A stretch of DNA of 64,000 bases from Leptasterias polaris (Eukaryota; Echinodermata; Asteroidea; Forcipulatida; Asteriidae): assembly GCA_037783415.1 (NCBI GenBank), contig JAZGTN010000073.1, positions 5,766,001-5,830,000 of the forward strand, written 5' to 3'. The notes under the pieces are model-generated. The model did no database searches. It saw only the letters and a list, made by a program, of their open reading frames with translations, and was not told the DNA's origin. Of this stretch, positions 11,601 through 23,600 are shown in pieces (the stretch's first letter is position 1; every line of letters starts with the position of its first letter). Position numbers and translations under genes: made by a program.

Positions 11601-14600
11601 TGACTGATTCAAAGGAATACATTTCTGTGTTGTTACATCCTTTGGCATTCCAACGATGCACCATAAAAGTCCCTTTAAATTTTACGATCAACCAAAGAGA
11701 TCTATTTTCCACAACACTCCAACTGTACACCCTTTTTGAATGACCCTTTTCTTTTCTTGTGTGTGTTCTTATAAACATCAACATTCTGTATACAAAATAC
11801 ACTTCAGTATGAATTAGGAACTAATGTTCTTTAATATACAATTTGTCACAAATTTGCACTATTTTCGGATTTGTCTTTTAATTGCTATTATAACACTTAA
11901 TTTCACGGTACTTTATTTAGTTGTTTTGATACTGTACGCAAAATCTGAAAAATAGAATAAGAGGTATTGATGGCGCTGTACGCGAAACGACATCCCTGAG
12001 CTACCCCAGGGGTTTCCTTCCTCTTCTTTGTCTTCGTCTTCTCTCCAGTTCTCGCAAAACCTCGCTTTAATCCTCCTCCACAAAGGGTATACAGGCCTCT
12101 ATTACAGATGCGACGCCATCCCTCCAGTGTGCTGTATATAGGCCATAGCCGGGCATGTGAAAACATTCACCTCTAGCACCCTCGCATATTATCAAAAATC
12201 CCTAATCTCGTCCCTTGAATGAGCTAAAGGAGAATCCGCGAGACTCAAGATGTTTTCACAGCGAACTAAGAGATGTTGTTAAGATGCGTTGTCATGGCCC
12301 CTCGTGTTTAACGCGCTGCCAAATAAACAAAGTCGTATTCAAATGGCCTACTTTCTTCTTAAAGCTGTTTGTCTTGTTTTAAAGCTGAGGAAATTCCACA
12401 CACTATCTCAGTTCATCTTATTTTTCCAGAGTATTTAGACCAACACAAGCCCGACCTAGATTTTTTTATATTTATTTATATATATTTTTTTCTTCTTCTG
12501 GCATCAATACAAACGGTTAAGAGCACCGGACTCAAGCTTTGGTGTTTCTGGTCAGCAGAGTTTGAGTTCGAGTCCCGGTCGTGGCACTTATGTCCTTGAG
12601 CAAGATACCTTACAATTAATTGCTTTGTCTTTCGGACGGGGCATTAAGCCGTGGGTCCCATGTACTAGGATTGGTCGTGCACGTAAAAGAACCCAGAACA
12701 CTGTCGTGGAAGAGCAGGGGTAAACCCCGGTGTTTCTGGTTCACACTGCAATCACCCTTGTTTACAGGTTTCATCACGCTTGACAGCTACAGTGATTAAG
12801 CTCACTGATGGGCCATTTTTTTGTTTCATTGCCAGAAATATACAAATATAACAACGTGATATCGAATGGCCCAGCGGATGAAACGGTGCAAGAGAGTCAA
12901 CTGTAATTAGCATCGCATTATTAACATCCGGGAGTGTTTCAAAAGATCTATGACGTTTCTGCAAGCCAAGGTGTGATTTACAACGGATGTATCAAACGAT
13001 ACGATATGTATTTGCACCTGGGTGACGGTCTTTATCAACAAAAGGGATACACCCTTAGAAAACAAAAATCAATTTCGAACCTGTAACCCTAGCTCAGCAA
13101 GCGTCTCCAGATATCATGTTTTTTATTTATGGTTTATGATTGAATTACTTGTAAACTGTTTAGAAGTAAATTAATAAACTCATTTAATGCAATTTTAGTT
13201 CCATAATTTTCTGGTGTTTTTCTTGTTCTAATTTCAACTTCACCAGCAATTTTTATTATCAATTAATACAATTTGGTAGCCTTAAATACTAGTCGAAGTG
13301 ATCGTAATATTTTCTGATGAAAATTATTTTAAGAGCCTGTCTCTTACGAAAATGTAATGCAGTTATAAAAATAATCATTTTTACACTGTTCGGATTCACA
13401 TAGAGTCTTGTATTACCAGGGAACGATTTCATCCTAATTTTTTGCATAGCAAAACTGCTATGCAATTATTTTTTTTGTATAGCAAAACGATAATTTTGCA
13501 TAGCAGTCCATAAATTTTGCATAGCAAATTTTTAAATGCTTAAATATTGCAAATATGTAAACTTGTGAAACGTTTTTATGTTTTAGGCTTAATTTCAGAA
13601 AATGCTGTGTGGAAAGTACAAATGGCCTTAGTTCCAGACTTCCATTGTGACATAAAAATAAAAAAGTCACAACTCTTGGCATGAACCTGGGGAAAAATTG
13701 GCGTGCTAAATAACTCGACATCGAGAGAGGTTAAAGATTTAATGACTATCAAATCATTGTTTAGTTAGCCCACAATTATTAAGGTTCAGACTTTGTTTTA
13801 TATGAAATAAACACACCAACATCGGCCTAAGAAGTAAGATGTTTAAAAAAAGTTTGCACCAAGTTTATTTATGAAAAAAAAAGAGAAATAAATTGACTAG
13901 AATTTAATTGAAAATGTCAAAATGATTGCATCAACAGACGCAATTTATCTTTAGACAATTATTGTTGAACTTTTCACAAAAATAATGTCCTGAATACCAA
14001 CAATAACTAAAAAACTGGATGGGACACAGGTCAGATACAAGTTTGAAAGGATCTTCGGATATTTTACAATAACAATGTAACAACAAACCAAAGACCCACC
14101 GAGAATTTCCATGAATAAAACTTAATAAAATAAGGAGAAACAAAGTAACTTTAAAACCTCTTAAAAGGAAGGACATGAACAAGTTATTTAACCTAGAGAA
14201 GGTTATTCAGTTGTGAGTTGGAGATCCCTCTCAACTGAATATTAAACATACACCCAACGAACGAACGTACTGCATGCTGTGTAGAAAGTGTAGCGATGTT
14301 TCTTCACACACATGATTTTAAAAAAGGACCAAAGACAGTTCATGCAATTCTCCAACTTCCCTGCAGAAAAACAACTTATTACAGTTTGCAGATGTTCTTA
14401 ACATAACTAAACAACTGTTTTGTCTTACTTTGCAAGGATAGGAGACATCAGTTTAGTTATAAAATCCCAAATCACCGTCAATCAGAAAAAACTCTACAGG
14501 GACGTGTGACTGTAAAACAAGAATGCAGTCTGGTTGCAAACCAGTTTTCTGTACAGTGCATAGGTGCTATGTACAGGGGGGAACCAGACCAAGCAAACAG

Positions 14601-17600
14601 TCTAAGAAACAAATATTTCTATTGGCTGTTGTATTTCTTCATCGCTCGTGTAACAAATTTTTTCATTGGCCGAGCGGTGTGTACTGATTGACTGTGGCAT
14701 GGCAGAAATTACGTTCGTCGCGTCGTCGGGCGGTGGTGCCGATGGCCTCTAAAGTAAAATGTTTATTGCTTTATTAACTGAGAGATTTTTGCAAAAAAAA
14801 AACCAAAAGGTATGAAAGGTTTTGAAAAAATGCTGTCAAATGTTTGATTTAAGAATAAATATTGCAAAAATTGTATCGCAAATTGGATCGCAAATTTGCG
14901 ATCCACTTTTTAAAATTGCATAGCAAATTGTCCAAATTGCATCGCAAATTGCGATGCGATACAAGGGAAATCGTTCCCTGAAATTACTGCAATTGAAACT
15001 CAACGCGCTGAGTAGACGGAAATGATAGCATTTAATAAGCGATAGGTAGAGCTCAGTTTTCCCTAAGACTATAATTCTTATCATGGATTGCTCTGTTGAA
15101 GATTCCTTTCCCTGATTGTATTGAGAATCCCTATGGCCTTAGACAGCGAGGATGAAGTCATTCCTAGTTCCATGAGACATCTCTTCCTGCGAAGACTAAA
15201 GGTCGTTCATAATGCAAGATCAGACACAAAATACAAAGGAATTTATTTTAATGCTGAAAGCTAACGTGTTTAAAATTATTATGCCAGTGCATTTGTCTAT
15301 ATAGTGGGAAATTTTTGCGTGACGTGTTAGAAAATTGTCGGTGATCGCGGGGAAATATCAGTTTTAATCTGAAGGTTGTAGCTCTTCGGAAATTGTATTC
15401 CAGCAGTGATTGTCCAGAGAAATAAATGCGTGTGGAACACTGTAATTTGCTGGAAATTTTTCTTTGGAAATGCATTCGGTTTGCCAAAATGAAATACGCA
15501 CAAGGTGGACGTGAACGAAATCCTTGACTAAAAATATTGACTTTGGCATTTTCTCTGACTTTGGCAGGTGGGATTGGATGTAACTTTCACACAATCGTTT
15601 ATTTAAAATCTAAGAATTGCAACAAGTATATTCTTTAATAAATTGACAAGACTCGTTGCCCCGCTTTGACCTTTACCCCAACTTATGGTCAAAGTGGGGC
15701 GAGAACGTAACCTTTCCAGTCGTCAATCGTCATTTGGTTTCCTATTTCTAATTTCCGCCACAGTTTGACCTTTCATGTTAAGTTAAGAGAAAGGTCACTG
15801 TGGGGCGAAATCTTCTTCAAACACTACCCTCTTCTACTTCAAAGATTTTTGTATCTGTAGACATGATTAATATTGGGAAATAAATTGAAGATTTAATCTT
15901 ATCCAAAGAACAGGGATTAAAAAACAATATTTCCTGAGAGCCTTTTGTTTGATGTTTTTTCGCATTGAAACAGGACAAGAACCTTTCCAAATATTTTCCC
16001 TCGACCGTGAGTTCCCTTTTAAGAAAAATCGGCAATGTTGTAGTTTTATGAATTGTACTTTAAGGTATAGTCATGGCTTTATTCCATTTATTTTATTTTG
16101 TTCAATGTTAGACAAAATTATCAAGAAAGTTACAACAAAAGTCACCTGTGAAAGTTGCAGCTGAATACAGTTTCCATTTGTTGACAAAACAGCAAAAAAC
16201 CGGCACGGTATTTTCATTAAAGGGACACGAATTGCCTTGGATCGGGCGAGTTGGTCTAATAAAAAGCGTTTGTAACCGTTTGTTATGAAATGCATATGGT
16301 TAGAAAGATGTTTTAAAAGTAGAATACAATGATCCACACAAATATGCCTCGAAATTGCGTGCTTTTACTTTGCGAACTACGGTCAGCCATTTATGGGAGT
16401 CAAAAACTTGGCCGACCGTGTTAGTTCACGATGTAAAAGGAAAACCACGCAATTTCGAGGCATATTTGTGTGGATCATTGTATTCTACTTTTAAAACATC
16501 TTTCAAACCATATGCATTTTATAACAAACGGTTACAAATGCTTTTTATAGACCAACTCGTCCAATCCAAGGCAACGTTTCCCTTTAAGAACGTTGAAACC
16601 ATCATCGAGGTGACAGCGGGGACCAACCGCATCTCTAGCCGCAGCGTTTACAAACGGACACCACGGAAATGTGAACCTCCAAAACTTGCCTTGGATATTC
16701 ACTTTTTTCGAAATACTTTAATTTACTGATTTCTAATCAACGGGGGGGGGGGGGGGGGGGCACTTCAGACAAAATAATTTCGCAGGATGTGTTAATCTCT
16801 ATAACAAGGAGGCTTTCGGATAGTTATTACACAATTTCTGTCGATGTCAATACCAAAGTATGACACTATACCTATACAAATTTGATGGTTTCAATGGATG
16901 TATTTATCTGAAAACCTACGTTCCAGAAGCTTTCCTTAGACGAGAATGCGAGTATATTATCATTTAGGCCAACATCTTCACGGGCGTCTATTCACACATA
17001 GAAGCTCTCTCGGCTTTATAGACGAGGCCACAGGCAGTTAGCGCGAACCTGGCGTACCGGAAAACAGCAATCCCACCCAGTGAATTCAAATCCGGCAATT
17101 TAGGCTTTGGCACGCCGTGTCAAAACGAGATTACTGATTGTCGTGCCAATTTCCCACTTCTTTCCTATATACCGGGGCTATTCTCAGCATTTCTAAAGGA
17201 CTTATATATGCTCGGCTGCTAGCACGACACGATTCGGCATGAGAATAAGGTATTTAGGCGTGTACGAAATTGGCGTGCAAATAAACACAACAGTGGAATG
17301 GTGTACTGAAGGAAACGAAGACAAAAACTGAACAGTTTTGTAATCTTAAAATATGATGTGGACGCGAAACAAATTATGCAACGATTTGTGTCCCGCTGTA
17401 ATGCTCGCATCCTATAACGACCAGCCGAGCATTTCCTGAGTCATTTATCATTCGGTTTATCGAACCATATGTTTTGGGAATACGGGTGAACCATATATGT
17501 TTCGAAGAAAACAGGGCCTTGGCAATATTTTCTGCCTTACTTTATTGCTGAGTGGCAAGAGTAGAGTTTAATTGTGTTTTTCCTCAAACAGTCAGGCAAA

Positions 17601-20600
17601 GATTTTTCAAATTGATTCAATTATTTAACTGTTTTCAGTGAGTAGTAATGAAACGTACAATGTCTGCAAAAACATCGACGGACTAACAATGTGGTAAACT
17701 TCATACTTGACACTAACAATTACTATTCAAATACCCTTCTAGAAATAGTGTTTATTTTGGTTCGCATCGTTATATGAGCTTGAGCATTCCAGCAAAACAA
17801 ATCTGATTTATAAAACAAAATGATTGTGATAAATTGAACTCCAGTGTGCGTCTATCCAGTCCTTATTTGTCACACATGATGGTCTTGACGTCATGATGCC
17901 AGGGCAAGCGCCTCGTTCATCTTCGTCTCTCGTCCGTATGGTGAGGAAAGTAAAACATGGACTTGTTAAACAGTCTGTGGTCCATTCTTCCCAAAAAGTA
18001 CCTTCATTTTGTGTGGTATTGCTTTCCAATCTACGCACACAATTTTAGCAATAAGAGTTGTTGAAACATGCCGTCTATTTACAGATTGCAGCAATTGATA
18101 TTCATCTTCCCTTTTAAGAAATGAAAACAATTGCACTCAGTCGTTCCAAAGTCCACACTTGACTTGTGCAAGTCGACAGTACAAGAAATCCTTGCCATAT
18201 GGTCTTGTATCGTATTCGTTCTCTGTCGTGATTTACCGGGATCGTTGCACAGTGAAGGCAATGTGCAAGTCTAAACGAACAAGTCCACCATATGGCTGTT
18301 AGTGAGCGAGACACCTGGTCGCTAACTCAAAGAAGACTGCTGCCAGTCTAAGACGAAGGTTGTTGTTGTTTACGCTGTATTTGTCTTCACGTTGTATCAC
18401 CATGTAATTATTGTTTTTAATTCAAAATACTCAGTATAATTAATACTACCTCACGTGGCTTGTAGACTTTCTTTGGGCACTGGATTGTTGGTTGATTTCT
18501 TCGTGAAGAGGTTGACAGAAAGGGTGTTGAACTTGTCTGTCGACTTCTTAGGGTCAAACAGACAAAATTGGGACATGCATATGTCATATTCTTTATCAAA
18601 TCAACTTTTCCCGATAAGGCCTCAAGCTAAGGCACAACATAACAAACGCTGGACTTGTGCAAGTCTATTTCACTCCATAAAAAATGGTCATCTCTGATGG
18701 TCGCCCAAACTATTATAACTGGTGATAGTCAAATAATGGCATGCTTCAAATCACTTCAACGAGCATAATTTATTCTATAGTATACTCCACTGAACTTCCT
18801 GCTAATTACAAACGGAGAATTGTAGATGAGGGAGTACACAAATAAGCTCCTATAGCGAGTGGCCTCAACAACCGCCAAAACGTATTAAAGGGACGGTGTA
18901 TAACATGGTTTCACGATGCGTAATATCATTTCAAATAGTCTAGTTGCTCATCCAGTTGATGTATGTAAATTATATTCAAATGAGTGCGTTACACAGAGCA
19001 ATTGATGTATGTAAATTATGTTCAAATGAGTGCGTTACAAAGATCGAGCAGTTGATGTATGTAAACTATATTCAAATGAGTGGGTTACACAGAGCAATTG
19101 ATGTATGTAAATTAAATTCAAATGAGTGGGTTACACAGAGCCGCTTCCAAAAATTATCCCTGTATAACTCAACAATGACGCCATTTTGAGCAAGTATGTT
19201 CAATATTTGTGAAGTGTTGACGTTTCATTCAGGAAAACATACATTTCCATTCTCTCATTCAAGAGAAAATAACGTAACAATACAAATACAAAACAGAACA
19301 GTATAATAGAAAGAGGAGCGTGGAAGCTGATTGAGTCGAAACTTGTAGAAATCAGCCCCAGGACAAGACAGACGGCCAAAGAAACAATATTAGACAGACA
19401 TAGACAAGTGTTATTACACGAGGAAAACTAATAACAAGCATTGTTTAAACAACAAGATGTTACAATGTATACAATGAGGAGAAGACAGTCACAGCCCTTC
19501 TGCTGCCCCCCCCCCCCTTCCACCGTAACGTAAATGGGCAGGGCCCACATTGCTCTTTCTTAACACCGTCCTCATGAAGGAAGCAGATGTAGGATCAAAT
19601 TGCAAGCCCATTACTGACTCGAGTATTTTGTAATTTCGTTTGTAACCAAGCAAATAGCTGTTAGTTCCGTCTCTCTCCAATGTTCATTTAATTTCGGCTG
19701 TGAATTACGTCACCAAACAAGAGTCCAAGGACTTAAGCTGCTTTTGATCACACTAATAAAAATCAAGCTTAAAACGAAATGACAATGATATGCAAAATAG
19801 GAGAATTATATCAAATGAATAAAAAACTACTGATAATTACGTCTTTTAAGAACAAGTCTTGATTTTGTAGGGGGGAAATGGTAATGATGTCAAATGGTGA
19901 TTTGTGTGTGGTTGATGTTTATTATTTTTAACACGCATAGATTAAAGCATTGAGCAGGTGTTTTTTAATCACGGCGATTATGAATGTATTCCATTGCCCC
20001 GGGCAAACAGTCAAAGTGCGTATTGTATTATAATATTATTCTCGTCTAAATAATTTCTGCACGACAACCTCGTACGTACTCTTAAGGGGTATATTACCCT
20101 TGGGCTGTCAACCTTATTTCCATGTCCGAGCTCGCGCTCTCATTAATGATTAACCCTGGTAAGCGGGAATAACCAATGAATAATCTCGTATTTACTTAAT
20201 GGCATATTTGCAGTTTATCAAACTGCAACCATCTTTGTATACGGTTCACTGTGTACATCTGGGAAATTCAATGGCTTATTCGCGTATCAGAAATGGGAGC
20301 CGACAATAGACCTTATGCATTTGAGTAGGGCGCCCTCACCTAGAGGTCAAAAGGAAGATGTTCATTGGCCAATCCTGTGCGCCGCGCGTACAAATCAGCG
20401 CGTTTCCATTGTTTCATCATCAGTTTACCTCTAAGATGGCGGCTTGGTGACGTCAATGCATAAGGTCTATTGTTGTCGTCTACAGCTGCGGCTGAAAGAT
20501 CGCCATATTTGCCTTAACAACGTTATGTTATGACAGCGTAAACACCAATATGCAAATAAGTACATTGGGCTTAGAAGTTGTAAAATACCTCTGATAATAT

Positions 20601-23600
20601 TTCAAGAAATTTACAACATTTATTACGTAGGTTTTCTACTTCTTTCTTCAATTTGTCTAAGCTATCACTGACAAAGGATTTGGTGATATGGAAGTTCAAT
20701 TAAAAAGAAACAATTTTCTTCACATGCAATTCTCTCGACTTTGACACTATTGCAAACCGAACTATATCATTGGAGTATTGGCATTGCTTTTGAATTTGTT
20801 TTATTAATGAGCTATCAGATTGAGCACCTACCCGGTTCTCAATCCTGCACTTTAAAGCCCGTCTTGAAATCCCATTGCTGAAGACAACGGAACTCGCGGA
20901 TGCGTTAATCATTGATGCGAGCAGACATTGCTGAATGCTCTTCCTGTTATTTAAGACAACCGCACTGGGGATCCCCCTCCCTGTGGAGCGATGGGTAGCA
21001 TTGTTTTGCTTGAATCGTCTACAAGAATTTATGAATATTGTTCTTATAATTATTGAGATATAGGGAGAAGCTTGATGTCATGTTCAAGTTGGATCAATCG
21101 ATATACCTGCTCCACAAAATATCCCTTATTTTGAATGAAGCTAGCGTGTTTTCTGAGATATGTGGGGGTAAGAGTAAAACTTGCATATCAAACAAACAGT
21201 GCTTGGTCAAGGAAGTCATGTTAAAATATTCAAGCAGTGAAATTTATTCAAATTAATGTGCTGGAGATGATCGCATGACTGTTGACTTAATCTAGTTAAC
21301 CTAGTTCCGTGTGGACACCTAATATGCTAGACCTAAGGAAAGGTGACGTGCGTTTTTAACTCTTCGTGCCTCCTTTTTTAATACTGTATTTACCGCCCCC
21401 CCCCCCCATTCCCCTTATGTAAAGTCCGCTTGCGTTGGTGTTCTCTTCCAAAAGAATATTGACAGATGATGCTGTTTCAAAACGAACAACATACAAAAAC
21501 GTTACATAATATGCCACGGACAGTGCACAAATACTTTGTGTAATATGCAATGTTTGTACTTGGCTGATTGACGTGAATTAATGGCGGGATCCCAACAATA
21601 TTCATTTTTAGGTTTTAATTATTTAACATTAAATATAGGCGGATTGTTTATTTATTTTATTTTTTTTCTCTCGAATACCTTATATGAAATCAAGTAAATT
21701 TCTCGAATAACAACATTCAAATGAAAATTTACATCTAAGTTGTCGGTTAGCATCTTGAAATAAAAACTCAAGTCGAAAACAATTAATTCCGTGTTTTAGA
21801 TTTTTCTTTTTTCTTTTTCTCTTTGTGTAAATGAAGCAACAATTCATTGGGTAGTCTGATTCTTCTATTGTTTCGTTTCCACATTGATAAGACAAATAGG
21901 AATAACTGCAGACCTTTCCTTACATTATTGAAAATGAATTTAAAACTATTATACTTTAGAAAAGTACATCTCAAACACAAACTGTGAAATTCCACACGAA
22001 ATAGGACTCCTTTAAGTTACTATGTCTATTAATTCAATGTTTTTGAAAGATTTGTTGATCGGTCAAGTTTTTGTTTTTATATTTGCCATGTTTGTAAATT
22101 GAGAAGTTATTTTCAGATTGAATAAAAAAAAAAATTGCAGGAAAAAAAAATGAAAACAAAACCAAAAATAAAAACAAAACCAAAAATAAAAACAAACACA
22201 AAATCCTGGTAAATTTTGGAGAGGCGAGAAAGCAATGTGAACTATAAATTTGTTGGGTTATTGTAGAGTCTTGTTGACCCAAGACTTGTTAAGATACTAT
22301 GTGTTCTAAATCAGAACAGTGTATGGGAATTCGGGGATGTTTTTGTCGATAAATTATGTTTGAATCTGTCGAGTAGACGTTAGAGAGCATGCCGCTCATA
22401 CGGGGCAATTTATTGCTTTTTACGGCGTGTTTTTCAACACTCTCTCCGAGGTCTGTCGCCCGCCGACATGTCCACGTTCAGATTGTTTAATTTCATTAGA
22501 ACTCCCTTGACTTCTTCTCAAATCAAATCACTCTCCACTTTCAGACCCTTCGTCAATTTGGGTTACCTATTAATTTCTGTAAAATGTGTTCGTGGAGTAA
22601 CGTTAAGTTTTAATGGCGTCGGCAGTCTAGCTGTGCACACTGCACGGAAGAGAGATCTCACCATGGTCAATTCTGCTATACTTCATATCAATAAACGGTG
22701 TATCCAAATTGCATTTCAAATGATTGGATTTTGTTTGAGCAGAATGTAATTAAATGTAAATGAGTCAAGAACAGGAAAACTATTTATTAATTAAAAACCG
22801 GTTATACTAGTCGTCAATTCTTATTTGTTATCCTCTGGGGTCATGCAATATGTGTTCCATGATATAAATGTATACGTCGTGATTTTTCTTCCATTTAAAT
22901 TCAAAATGGCGGCTACATACGGCTCCGACTGTTGCTAAGGGTGTTGCTAAGGACGTCCTATACTTCAACGCATAACGACACGATGACGTAGCCGTAGCTG
23001 TAGCCGCTAATTCTGACAAGGTTGAAAAGGAGGTTTTTAGTCAGTGTCCGTGCGGGATCAATACAGTTATGATATGTGAGTGTGCGTGGAACCAGACAAA
23101 GATAGCCAAGGTTGGTAAAGGTCTAGCAAAACAATCCATGTAAATAGGGAGTATGTTTTAAGTTAAATTTATTAACATGGTAGTCAAGTTTAAAATGATA
23201 TTAACGTAATCGCCCCACCCCCAATTAAACCGTCCAGAGTGTTTATTTATTTATTGGGTTGTTTGTTTGTTTGTTAGTTTGGTTTTAGTAGGGTTGTTTT
23301 TGTCCAGGTCCTGATAGGTCCTGGTTCACATATATGGTTTAACAGACGCCTCTTCATGTTGAGATCACTTAAACGATTTGGCTTTGATCACGAGGAACTT
23401 TTGGTTGTTTACAACAGTTATGTCAGACCTATGGTCGAGTACGCAGATGTGATATGGCATTCTAGTTTAACCAAAAAGCAAACTGATGATCTTGAAAGGA
23501 TACAGAAACGAGCTTGTAGGACCATCATGGGGATTCAGTACACTTCATACTTGGATGTGCTCAATCTATGTAACTTGGATGCACTAGATAGTAGAAGGGT

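Noticed and set aside
16355..16729. 124-residue frame
   Set aside because: Most of it is one arm of the fold-back element at 16217-16587; no family resemblance.
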